Part shown: in pieces, positions 13,981-25,400 of the stretch | How positions within the stretch are numbered: the stretch's first letter is position 1 | Layout: the number at the start of each line of letters is the position of its first letter | Assembly: GCF_001540865.1 (NCBI RefSeq) | Contig: NC_033623.1 | Span: 12,175,286-12,239,285 of the forward strand | DNA: 64,000 nucleotides | Direction: 5' to 3' | Origin: Ananas comosus | Taxonomy: Eukaryota > Streptophyta > Magnoliopsida > Poales > Bromeliaceae | Made by a program: the position numbers and the translations under genes | The notes under the pieces: generated by a model | The model's input: the letters and a program-made list of their open reading frames with translations, nothing else | Told to the model about the DNA's origin: nothing | The model's database searches: none

Positions 13981-14012
13981 CTAGTTAAAGAACCCGTGCT
14001 ACGCAACGGGTT
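13981..14012 (-). mobile_element. Helitron-type 3' terminus, minus strand
   Basis: Read on the minus strand, the sequence has a perfect 7-bp stem (AACCCGT/ACGGGTT, 13991-14012) with an 8-base loop. A short spacer follows, then CTAG (13984-13981), then a T. A hairpin 8-10 bases before CTRR, with insertion against T, is the diagnostic 3' end of plant Helitrons. The element body would lie to the right. I could not find its 5' TC end, so the full extent is unknown. Confidence 0.65.
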
Positions 14013-16379
14013 CGTTTACATTTTTTATAAATAAATAATAAATAATAAAATAAAAATTAGTAATATATTTCGGTCTATTTAATAAGGAAAGCAAATATAA
14101 AAAGAATAAAACAAAATATTTGATTGCCATCAAGAAATTTTAGTTAAATGTGTAAAAAAAAGTCGACATATTGAAATAAATAGAGTACTGCGAAAACTTC
14201 TAATTATGGAAAAGTTTCAGAAGAAAAATATAATTATACATATTTATTAAATCAAGATGTGTGATGTACTGAGTATTTTTTTTAAAGTTAGATAACAAAA
14301 TTTTATTAGAAATAATTTAATAAATAAAAAAAACTATAAGAGAAAAGAAAGTGTATCAGTATAGAGCCAATGAACAGAACAAAATAGTTGGAAGAAGTCA
14401 AAGTATTTGATAATAACAAAAGAACTAAAAAAAAGTTTAATATAACACAATTTGTATAAACCAAAAAGGATACAATTCTTAAACCTTAAAATTGGTAAAA
14501 AGAATTGTGAATGTTTAGAAATAAGAACTGTCATTTTTATTTTGCTTACATTGGTTGTGTCAACAGATCTTCAACTATTTTAGATCCTGAATCATTCTGA
14601 GATGTATAAGCAGGATGTTTTTATAAAGTAAATAATAATATATTTTAGTTAATTAAATAAAAAAATTTTAGAGACTTTTCATTTGTGATCAATTGTATCA
14701 CACATGCAAGTTTTGTTTACAAACAATAATACTGATCTTAACATTCTATTCGGATTCAAATTGTAAATTCATAAGTTATATGTAGACTATGTCGGCAAAA
14801 AACGAAAAGAAAAGAAAAACGGCAGCATTGCAGTTTTGCAGCTATTATCTAACAATCTTACCAAACAATTGCACCGAAATATTGAGAGCAGCAATTATTT
14901 CGAGACTTGAAAAAAAAAAAAGAAAACCTAGACAGAGAATCAAAACAAAAAATATTGCAAACTTAAACCTACGTAGACCCACTATTTAAATTCAGAAAGG
15001 AGTTTGCTTATGGCAATCATACATAAAAAAAAAAAGGATCGATGAACTAAAAAAAAAAAACGAACAACTCGGTCACCCAAACAAACCAATAAATATAAAA
15101 AATAATTCATTATGCAGACCAGAAAGCAAGTCATTTCCTATAAAAAAATTTAAGCTCAGATTTGTTCGTATAATTGGCTAAGAAAAGGAAGCAGCTGGTC
15201 GTTTGTTAAGCAAGCTGTCCAAATGCTGCTGGTCGTACATATAGAATTTAACAGATTAGCCAACTCTTTGATTTCAATCAGCATAAAAGTTTAGACTGTC
15301 CGAGGAATAACATCATCATAACCAAAAAAAAAATATACATACTAAGTCGCGCAACGTGAATCCTACGGATCAAGCTACGTCTCAAAAAAAACAAAGCAAA
15401 TAAAGTAATAAAATAGTTTTCAAACCCGAGAGCACCAACTAAAACAAAAGTGTAGAAGGTTCGAATTGTAAAAAAGTCTCAGAGGCTTATGAAGTTTGTG
15501 CAAAATCGTCAAATAATAATAATTTTTTTTATTTGACATGTGAATAGAACATTGTGAATTTGAATTTCATTAAAATATTGTCATCCAACAAAGTAACAAA
15601 AAAAGAAGGCATTTTTAGAGGTATGTGTTCGTCACGTGGATACCTCACAACAATAGATCCCTTAGTTTGTACCAAGATATTAGAAATAATTTCACATGAC
15701 ATACATATTATGACAACAAAAATAATCCAAATTAACTTTGGTCACAATATTTATGAGTGTTTATCATATCATTGGTTTAAATCTGTTTGCACATCAAATT
15801 CTATTCCAAATCAAATCACTTGTGTTAATTTTTTTTTTTTTTTTTTTTTGTTGTTTAGAATATTCTTTCACATCGAGTTCTGATGTTATATATCCCAACT
15901 GAATGTCGCCTTACACCATATCAAAATTAAATTTTTTCTAGACAAAGTGCATGTCATTACCAAAATGATGATTATTTTATGCCCCCAAAAGGAGAGTGAC
16001 AGAAATACGAAAAATGCAAAATTTTATATGTTTGAGTAGACAATTAAAATAAAATGAAACATCTATAGTACCAAAACTACAAACCTTAACTACCTGAAGA
16101 TTAGCTAAACAATATTGTAAATTTGTTTTTGAAATATAAAAGCATATATTTACAGTCCAGAAGCCCCAATCTCACACGAAAAGTTATAGTCCTAATGTGT
16201 AAGAGAAATAAATCAACCAAGGATACAAAGTAAACAATTAATAAATGAAATGCAAAGTTACTACAATTATCTTTTTGACTTGAAGCACTCTACAATATTT
16301 TGTCATATTTTTAATGCCACTCAAGCAGAAAATGATTTGCTCAGGGTTCAAAATTGAATACTAATGATAAAAATCAGAC
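14013..16379. other. Presumed Helitron interior, no coding signal seen
   Basis: The stretch is AT-rich with many A and T runs. No Rep/helicase motifs were found, so any Helitron here is non-autonomous. Scattered exon-like fragments start at 16380. Confidence 0.45.
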
Positions 16380-16477
16380 CTTTTTATATTCTTCTTGCTC
16401 TTTACTCAGTTGCAACTCAAGATCCTTTATTATAGTAGAGAGGTTGTGTGCTTCTTCAACTTCCTCCTCTAGAAGGA
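16380..16477 (-). pseudogene. Captured coiled-coil exon fragment
   Basis: On the minus strand the 98-base segment follows an AG and ends before GTCTGA. It reads as an acidic heptad-like helix (VLLEEEVEEAHNLS, then KDLELQLSKEQEEYKK). It reminds me of the coiled-coil part of plant CCCH zinc-finger proteins, but I recall that loosely. No zinc-finger or other exon of such a gene is visible nearby. The 450-base spacing from the AP2-derived exons, on the same strand, suggests a separate captured piece. Confidence 0.35.
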
Positions 16478-16856
16478 CTTGTTAAAAACCAAAAAAAAAA
16501 AAAAAAAAGAAGTCAAAATACATATGGCACGTAAAAACTCATATAGCAGCTTTTCAAATTAAAACCACGAAGAATTAGGCAACGTTGTTGAAATTAAACT
16601 CAAATGTAGATTCTAATTTAAATCTAATTCAAATTGAAAGGCTATTCACTTGGCGAAAATTGGAGGGACCGAACTTTGTCGATGATTTGAAGCTGAGGGT
16701 AGTTGAAAGTGTCACTGGAGTGCAAATGGATTGGATAACAATTACTTCGCAGTTCGTTTTCTTCGGGCAAATTAAACTTGTCATCGATCTAGAAATTGAG
16801 TAGAAAAAGGGATTAGATCGACAGAGCCCTAGATATAATGGAAGTAATTTTAATAC

Positions 16857-17579
16857 CTTTGCTCTGATTCTTCGATTCAACGCTAGTTTGAATGTCACCG
16901 GGACTCGTTGATCCATTTCATTTGAGCTCGCTTCGTCCACCGATTCATGCTCACTCCGCTTAGAGCTTGAGCAACTCAGACTCAGATCAAGATTATGCTC
17001 AAAGTGATCAACTGCCGTAAATATTTAATGCGAACAAATTGTACTACAAAAAACTTTGTAAGAGAAGAAAAATAAGTTAAAACATCTAAGAAAATGAGTA
17101 GGCATCAAAAACTCACAGGAAAGGTGGAGATCGTTTGCGTAGATGGAACAATTGAAGTTGGTGATCGCATCGCGCCCGTTGCAGTTAATTGCAGCTATAT
17201 CATATGCCCTGAAAATGAAATGGCCAAATCTGTAAAATTTAGAGCAAAATTGAAAGTGATTGATGAAGAAATGAAGGTACTTAGTAGCTTCTACTTCAGT
17301 GCCATAAAGGCCAAGATACATGTATCTGCTCAAAACCGGCATATAGCCTATAAGAAAACATTCGCATACATTGAAAGAAATTGATTAAAAACCAAAGAAA
17401 AAAAGAAAAAAAAATTTGGTTGGAATATTTTACTTTTTCTCAAATAGTTGGCCAATTATAGCCTCTCATTTCCCACATTTGTGCAAAGTAACCCTGCGAA
17501 ACTTCCAGCTTTCTCTCAACGATCCGGTGCTCTGTCGTCGAAGTAGCTGAACAAACTCCTCCTTTGTGAGATTGCTCAT
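16857..17579 (-). pseudogene. Captured euAP2 (AP2/TOE-like) transcription-factor fragment, 4 exons, nonsense codon
   Basis: Four minus-strand segments splice in frame with GT-AG borders: 17434-17579, 17281-17325, 17117-17208 and 16857-17011. They encode the inter-domain linker and second AP2 DNA-binding repeat of an APETALA2/TOE-type factor. Visible blocks are [55 protein letters not shown] and then HNLDLSLS. Exon sizes and phases match the euAP2 gene layout, including the tiny 45-base exon. The codon that should be the conserved Trp after HKCGK is TGA (17466-17468), so the repeat is cut. The first AP2 repeat, the N-terminus and the C-terminal part are absent. Its upstream edge abuts an unrelated fragment (17590-17739), and it lies between two Helitron-type ends. 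A captured, decaying gene piece is the best reading. Confidence 0.75.
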
Positions 17580-17589
17580 CTACCACCAA

Positions 17590-17739
17590 TTACTTACTCT
17601 TGTTAAATCCTACTTTTGCCCAGTATAGCAAATCTTCATTCTCAACAGGGACGCCATACATCGGCATCGATAGAGAATAGCGCTGACAAACATCACGGAA
17701 CAATTCACGGAAACAAATCGTAAAAACTACCGGCGCCAT
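17590..17739 (-). pseudogene. Truncated 5' copy of an unknown gene (MAPVV family)
   Basis: The ATG at 17739 opens a 49-codon frame. Its first 35 or so residues (MAPVVFTICFRELFRDVCQ, then RYSLSMPMY and VPVENE) closely match the start of the frame at 18939. After VENE the two copies diverge. This copy ends 10 bases before the captured AP2 exon, which it precedes on the same strand. The upstream non-coding sequences also match, so a block including the leader was duplicated. I do not recognise the family. Confidence 0.5.
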
Positions 17740-18358
17740 AACGGCACCCAAATTAGCCGCTAAACATTAAAAGTATGCAATCAATACACAACTCAATCTA
17801 CCAGAAAATTAAACACAACTCAATCTACCAAAAAATTCATAAACAGAGAACAGCTAGTTGTGTATTACCTTGTAAGCTAGTAAACCATCAGCCAACACAG
17901 AAGCAACAAAAGCAGTCCCACCATTAATTTCAACACCGCAAGTTCGCCAAAAAGTAAATAAACATGCATAAACAAAAAACAGCTAGTTAGCATGCAGCAT
18001 GGCAAACATCGCAAGTAATTAGACAACAACAAAATATACATACCTATATTTTTTTCCAACAGTCGACACCACAAACCCGCCTACCAACGCGGCAAATAAT
18101 ATTTACCCACATGTAGTAAGAAGCAGAGGGTGGGAAAAAGATCAATATACATGAAGACAATGAAAGAACCAATAAAAACCGTTCAGAGGCAGCGATACAA
18201 TGAGACTTCCACACCTCTCCTAAACAAAAGAATATGCACTCAAGAGCGAAAAGTTTCTATATATCCCTATACTAAGAGACTTAGAAGAAGCATAAGTACT
18301 AAAACTCCAAAAAAGATAATGCATACATCTAGAGCTCCTAAAAAAGAGAAATATGCAC

Positions 18359-18939
18359 TCAAGAGCGAAAAGTTCCATAACCAGATGGCGCCACAGGATC
18401 CTCTTCAGAATCATCAGCGTTACCATTCTGATCCAGTGCAACAGCATTTGGACGATCAAGCAGATCACCACACGCAACAATCATCTTTTTTAGACCACTC
18501 CGCTCAGTAACATAGCGCTCCTTCTCAACCAAGAGATCGTTGTAGTATCTCCAAAGAAGTCTGTAGTCTTTTTTCACACGCTTATATTTTTTCATACAAC
18601 TTCATGCTCTATAGAAAGTCGCCAATACAAATCTTCGAAACATTTCTTATCCTCTAAATTGAAGTCTCTAACATCAAAACTAAACTCATCACGGAGCTTT
18701 CCGACACATCGTCGTGCCACATCTTCTTCACTCTCATCAATATTAGGACATGGTGCACTCCAACATCTCACAGCCTCTGTCACAGTATCTCCTCTAACTA
18801 ACTCAATCTCACCATAAACTCTAATTGCATCTTTTTCATTCTCAATCGGGACATCATACATCGGCATGGATAGAGAATACTTTTGGCATACATCACGGAG
18901 CAATTCACGAAAACAAATTGAAAAAACTACCGGCGCCAT
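18359..18939 (-). pseudogene. Unknown captured gene fragment (MAPVV family, longer copy)
   Basis: An ATG at 18939 opens a 115-codon frame ending at 18592 (MAPVVFSICFRELLRDVCQ at its start; later CVGKLRDEFSFDVRDF). A second frame overlaps its stop by four bases (ATGA) and runs to 18359 (YKRVKKDYRLLWRYYND). The second is charged and helical and reads like the continuation, so either a one-base shift or an intron separates them. No known domain is recognised. The minus-strand DNA above it at 19700-19900 is GC-rich and pyrimidine-rich like a 5' leader, so the block may be transcribed. Function is unknown. Confidence 0.45.
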
Positions 18940-19309
18940 AACAGCAGTCTAATCAGGCACTAAACATCAAAAGCATGCAATCAATACAGCATACAATGTT
19001 GAAGAAAATAAATAAACAGACAACACTTAGTTATATAATACCTTGAAAGTTACTAAACCAATGTTTCGTCCGTCATTCCAATACCACCGTTTCAGCAAAG
19101 AGGCAATTAACATGTAAAAAAAAAAAAAGAAAAAACGTAGTTAGCATGCAGTATGGTAAACTAAGCAAGAAAATAAACAACAACAAAATTTATACACCTA
19201 TATTTGATTCTCGTCAAGCAACAGAGTCAACCCGGCTACCAACACGAAAAACATTCACATGCAGGAAGAATCAGAAGATGGGGAACATATTAGTATACAT
19301 AAATATTAA

Positions 19310-20720
19310 GACGGACATAATAAAAAACACACAAACCCCAAGATAAAAACCACACTTCCACACCTCAGACTACCAGGTGTAGCAGAAAACCAAGAGAACA
19401 ACAAAGAGCTAACAGAATAGGAGAATACAGAGAAAAAACCATAAGCATAACCATAAGTATAAGAAAAAAATAACTAAACCAAGAAAAGAGGTGCTATTTA
19501 TAGAAGAAAAATCAGGCATAGGAGTAGATAAACTTGACAAAGAAAAAAGGAAAAAAAAAGAAAAATTTGATGGTCAAATCAGAAACCCATAGATCCTGTC
19601 AAATCCGGCCAAATCCCTGCAGCCATCTACACCGGTGGCCGGATCCTACCGGATCCGGTGAGTTGCTACAGATGACGTGCCCTCTCAGCCATCTAAGCAA
19701 ATCAGAAGATCCATAGATCGTACACACCACCCCCGCCATGCCACGGCGGAGACAGCGACAGAAACAGTGCGCAAGCCTCCTGGCAAACACCGAAGTAACG
19801 CTGGCTGCTCATGGCAATGACGGCGACGGAGAGGAGGAAGAAGAGACGGGGCAAAAAATCTAAACGGCGGAAACCCTAACGGGGTGACTTCTCTACTCAT
19901 GACCACATTAATGGTTGCATTAATAGCCGAATTGACCCTTCGTCCTAAACACCATAAGACAACGGATCAGATCTATTTCAACTTTTCGAATACCCAAATT
20001 CGGATCCGAAAAAAATTTCAAATATGAATTCGATCCAAAAAAATTTTTAAAATGTGAATCCGAACCAAACTAAAATCTGAACCCGGAAATCAATTTTAAA
20101 CTCGAATCCGAACTTCGATTTCATATCATTGAATAAAAATCTACTACAGAAAGGAAAAAAAATAATATAAATAAATGTTCACTGTTAAATACGAATCAGA
20201 TATATACAAAATCAATATCCACATCCATATGTATTATTTTTTATATTCTTTGTAACTAAAATCAAATCAAATTCTACTTAGCTCAAAGTTTTTATCCGTA
20301 TTTGAATTTTTAAAAAAATGGATTCGGACTGATATGATGTTACCAAGTAGGGGAAAAAATTCATCCACACAAAGACAAAATTGCTTCCATCCCAGACTCA
20401 TTCGAGATAAATTCCTACAAAAAATTGAATCAAAAAAAAAATTTATTATCTCTACATATATTTAATAGCATACTTAAGAATATTGTGTCTCAAAAATAAC
20501 TAAAATATTTTTTTAATTTGTAAATATATTTTATTTATTTTTTCTAAAAATTTATAAACAATACATAGTTTCAATTTAATTTTTTAAATGTAAAACTACC
20601 TCAGCAGTAATTCTATACGGAAACTCTCTATAACTAAAGTAAAGTATAACTTAAGTTAACAAAAGAAAAAAGTATAACTCAAATAAAGTTATTAATAAAA
20701 AATAAATAAATCCCTAAAAA
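19310..20720. other. Leader-like GC patch and AT-rich spacer
   Basis: At 19590-19900 the minus strand looks like a monocot gene leader: 'agggtttccgccg' followed by CT-rich DNA. No start codon leads to a conserved product. From 19920 to 20720 the DNA is AT-rich with repeated 'ATTCGGATCCGA'-like words and no gene. Confidence 0.4.
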
Positions 20721-20729
20721 ATTTACGAA

Positions 20730-21152
20730 ACCCTCGCCGCTCGCTTGCCCGCGCGGACATCCGCGCTGCCCTGCCACCCCCTCGCTCAACCACCCACCCA
20801 CAGCAGCTCACGCCCTAAACCCCACGCCAACCACGCCGCACACTCGCTTCCCTGCTCTAGCGCCAATTTGTTCCGGTTCCCAATTTATAAGTTTATAAAT
20901 AATACAGTTTATAAATATGTATACTGGAAAATGCCCGGAGTGCTCCAGCTCCATCAGCCGTGGGTTCCACATGCCTAATTCATTAGAATTTATAATATAT
21001 AATTATTTATGCCTAATTTTGAAATTTTTTAGATTATATGTATTAAATATTAAATTTTAATATATTTAATTACAATAAGTACATAAAATAGTAAAGTTAT
21101 TTTTTTTTTTGAGTGTGACTCATATGATAATAAAATTTTAATTATATATATA

Positions 21153-21190
<38 letters not shown>

Positions 21191-22123
21191 TTATAAATCA
21201 AACAAAAAGTTATCAAAATCACTAAAAAAACTACAGTTGACATAATTGACAACATACCAATAGTTTTTATAACTTAAGTACATTTATTTACAAAAATTAA
21301 GTAAATTACAAAAAAAATTCAAAAAAATATTATATAAAATTTTAATAAAGCTGTTAAATATATTCCCCATCTTATTTTTTTCACTTCGAAAATAAAAAAT
21401 AAACCACTCACCGCAATAATAAGCATTTAGATAGAAATATCTCATTTTAAAATACCTTTTTAAATACTTTTTTAAAACTTAATTATAAGAATAGAATTAG
21501 CTAGAAACGAAAGGAACACACATCAAAAAAAATAATTAAAAGCAGTGGGCTCCACCGCAAAACCAAGAAGGCAAAAAAACCCGCGGTGAGCTTCGTCCGC
21601 GCTCGCCTCGTACCGCCGCCGCTCCACGCCGACGCCCACGCCGCCCGCCCGCCCCACGCTCGAACGCTTACTCGGAACCACCAGTGCGGCTCGCACACTG
21701 ACCCCCCGCGCCGCGCCATATGGCCCGCCGATGACCCACGCCGCACGCCGGGTCGTGCCGCCCACCCCAGCCGCTTGGCGCCGCGCCGAGAGGCTCGCGA
21801 GGAAGGGCGCGCCAGCTCGCGCCTGTCCCCGCGCCGCGCCATATGGCCGCGATGGCCCACGCCGCCGCCCGACACCACGATCGAGGACCCGCGAACGTGT
21901 CGCCCCCAAACGCCCGCTCGCAGCACGCCCGCGCACCAGCCCACCCCAGCGCCGCGCCCGCCTCCGAGCCTCTCGCGGCCGACACGTGTCGCCCAGGAAC
22001 GCTCCGGGTTCCCAAATCATAAGTTTATAATTCTTCATTACATTTTTTTATATAATTCTTTAATTTTTATTTTATTTTATTTATTTATTTATTTTTACGG
22101 TCGCAACGCGCGGTCCATCCTAG
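20730..22123 (+). mobile_element. GC-rich blocks ending in a Helitron-type 3' terminus
   Basis: Two GC-rich islands (20730-20870 and 21586-22008) are each followed by a near-identical junction: 'ggttcccaatttataagttta' versus 'ggttcccaaatcataagttta'. The right one runs through an AT-rich tail to 'cgcaacgcgcggtccatCCTAG' and then T (CTAG at 22120-22123). This is a plus-strand Helitron-like end, although its hairpin is imperfect. The larger island is open in nearly all frames because of its GC content and contains two copies of 'gcgccgcgccatatggcc'. No conserved protein is seen. The start of the element is not located. Confidence 0.45.
21139..21192. repeat. (TA)n microsatellite
   Basis: This is a nearly pure AT dinucleotide run interrupted by a few TT steps, lying between the two GC-rich islands. 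It probably slips readily and is a likely place for assembly error. Confidence 0.8.
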
Positions 22124-22328
22124 TAAATAATAAAAACGTGATCGATGGCCAGGTTTCTTGGACTTCGCCTGCGTCGGTGCGTCCGTGCCCAGGAAAAATC
22201 GGAGAAGGCCCGCTCTGTGGGCCCACATCCTCCACTTCATATCTTTTTCAATTTTCTCTTCTTTTTTTCCCCCTCTTCCTCTTCTTCTCTCTTTCTCCTA
22301 CTCGGCTTCGTTCCGAGGAAAGAGAACG

Positions 22329-22331
<3 letters not shown>

Positions 22332-22368
<37 letters not shown>
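22332..22368 (+). repeat. (CT)n microsatellite in 5' leader of the second At4g00755-like gene
   Basis: A CT run of about 37 bases lies 120 bases before the start codon at 22489, in the same relative place as the run before the first copy. A T-homopolymer of roughly 45 bases follows at about 22428-22472. The leader therefore lies between the Helitron-type end and exon 1. Confidence 0.85.
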
Positions 22369-22371
<3 letters not shown>

Positions 22372-22428
22372 GGCTTGTAATTTTAGCACATGATTTTGAT
22401 TTCTTGACGATGATAATGGGGATTTTGG

Positions 22429-22472
<44 letters not shown>

Positions 22473-22488
22473 CTCTCTCCCTGTTGCG

Positions 22489-25400
22489 ATGGAGAATCGC
22501 TGCGATCTCCTGGAACGGATGGGGTCCTACTCCTCGAGATTCGTGTCCGTGCTCCTCGACGACCCGCCCGATCTCGTGCGCGCGAGCGCCGTCTCCCGAT
22601 CCTGGCGACGGTTTGGTGAGTTTTGCATGAACATCTTTGATAATCGCATAGTATTTACTATTTGGGAGATGAGGAGAGTTACCAAATGTTTAGAATGTTC
22701 ACACATATTTAGCTTCTTTTTCTTTTTTTTCTTTTTTTTTTTTTCAGAATGAGATATATCACATCGTCGGTAAAATATTCTATCTTATCAAATTATAAAT
22801 GGGTATCGAAATCTTTCCTTTCAATTCTATAATTTTTTTTTTCATAAGGTAGTATTCAATACCTTACTTTGACATCCAAATAGGATCCTAAGGCATCAAA
22901 CTCAATTAGCTATGAAGCCCCCATTTTTCTTTTTCCTTTTTTTTTTTGGGTGAGAAAGGTGAGGTTTTTAGTTCAATAGTCCTCTTATAAAATTTTATTT
23001 TAAAAATAAATCTGTTAAAATTTTATTTGTAGATATAGTCTCATAAAAGCGGTGAATGATTTACCGCTTTTAAAAGCGGTGAACCATTCACTGCTTTCTT
23101 TCTTTTTCTTTAGTTCTACGATGGTAAAAGCGGTGAATGGTTCACCGCTTTTATTTTTTTTTTACTGCTAAATAGAAGTTATGAATGCGGTGAATGATTC
23201 ACGGCATTTAAAGGTCTATTTTTATAATTATTTTTTTAAAAAAATTATTTTTATAATTATAAAAATTGATAGAATTATTTATAAAAAATATTCGAGAAAG
23301 GTAGCAAGCTAACTACTTTGTTCACATTTTTCAGAAATAAAGTCAGCTAGAAATATCAAGCAATAAAGTTTCGAACTTAGAATCTCAGATACCAATCACG
23401 AAACTCTTAGTCAACTGCGCTTGAATCGGTTGGTGAAGCCTCCATTTCCGTCAGCTGAAAAGGTGTTCAAAATTCTTAAATTTTTCATACTCAATGCTAA
23501 GTTCAGGTAAAAATGTGTGAAAAACTCCCTCAAAAGTAAATGTCTTTCTTGTTGACACTCTCTTAACCTCTGATTTTTTTTTCTTTCCTTTTTGAAATCA
23601 AATCTACTACCAATTCCATCAAATTAAATAGTTTTAATCTCTAATAGCTAATAGAACTATTAAATTTAACAGAATTTTGAATTTGAAAAAAAATGAAGTT
23701 AAGAGATGTCAATGCGGGTCTGTTTCAGAATGGCCTATGTTTAAAGGGTCTGATTCAAAGTCCATAGCTTCTTGGATTATTAAGTTAGTTTTTCTTCTTT
23801 TTTTTTTAAAAAAAACTGGTTTGCAGTTATCACAATTCTTTTAGTCGAACTCTATGCCGAAGAATTTTCCCAGAGGTATCAAGTTTCACTCAAGTTGTTG
23901 AAGTAAGTAGTCCAACCACAACCCCTGAAGTTGGTTCTAACACTGGTGCGGAGTGGGAGAGCCTAGTGAGAGAACACAGGGTTTATTCATATCTTAGTCA
24001 CTGCCTTGTGGCATCCGAAGGCAAAAGAGCTTGCACTCTTCGCTGTATCGACGCTTCGAGCACCGAACTTTCCCGAGGAGAGCATCATAAATACATTGGA
24101 ATCACGTGATCGAGTAGATTTTAGACCTTCTTATTGGTCAAGCGGAGGGGAAGCCGATCCTGATGTGCCCGAAAGTCTTATGTACAAACTGGAATATGAT
24201 TTATGTGTTGTTGATGAAATTAAGATACAACCTTTCAAAGGTTAGTCTTCGGAAACGTAGTTTCCATATATGCGTACTTCCTTTTGTTTTGTACAGTGCC
24301 GGTTGGTTGAAATATTTTTCTTTACTTTTTTCTTCTTATTCAGCATATTTTCAATCTGGTTGGCCCATATATTCTGCGAAGTTTGTGCGTTTCCGGATGG
24401 GCAGTTCCAAGTTGCCCCTGGCGCCAGAAAATTATGTTTCGGATGAGAATGAAGGTCGATTAGTAGCTGATGACAATTATATATGGACTTATAGTTCACC
24501 TGAATTTCCAATGTTGCAGGTGAGTTGAAAGAGATTTTAGCAACATTTTTATTGATGCTCGTCTAAAAAGGCAAAGCGATATGATCTAGAATTTGTTGGA
24601 AGTTTTTACTTAAATGTAGTGTGTCCGTTCCTTTTGTTTTTGCAGTAAACTACGTTCGCTCTGAATTGTTTTCGGAAATTTATTCAATCTTTTGTGAGAC
24701 AACTCTAGTCTAGCAAGAGTCAAGCTTCAATTTTCATTGACTTTGCTGCTATATTATAGGCTTTAAGCATTGTTCTTCCTCTGGATGAAATTTTTTGAGT
24801 TTGGAGGAAAGATGGATCCTTCCTCTTGCCTTATGCAAGTGGAGTATATTGGACGATTGAAATGCTGGATGAGTTGCTGCTATTGTAGCGTAGTCTGAGT
24901 TAAGATGTTTTACGATCCAGTTAGTCATTTAAGGTTTAAGAAATAAAACTGAACGTTTAATTATATTTCTTTCTTATAGTATAATGTGATTCATATGATT
25001 TGTCACTGTGCAGGAAAATATTTTGCAATCTTTTAAGCTTCCATGCCCTGTTCTCTGTATTGGTGGAGTACTGAAGATTGAATTGTTAGGGAGGGTTCAA
25101 AAACAAGTAATTGATGATCTATATTACATATGGTGAGTCATTCTGAATCTTTGTTGTTTAAGATTGTTTAGCGTTAGTTCATATACAATGTGTTCATGTG
25201 CTATAATCCATGCATGATATCATAATTTTTTGAAGGTTTATTTGGATGCAGAAGCACAAGAATCTAACTCTCTGGAATTGAATCATTCTGAAGCAGCGCC
25301 ACAAAATTGTGCTTGGAAAATGATGATTCTCTGGATGGTCAATTTTGTGCCGTGCTTGTTGCATTTCTCGCTGATTAAGTTTGAGCTCTTTTCTGTTTTG

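Noticed and set aside
17094..17384. Plus-strand 96-codon frame in the AP2 region
   Set aside because: It is the complement of the spliced minus-strand AP2 exons and their introns and has no motif of its own.
21501..22038. Several long overlapping open frames on both strands (up to 264 codons)
   Set aside because: They are open in nearly all frames at once because the DNA is very GC-rich, show no conserved motif, and end in a microsatellite or Helitron tail.
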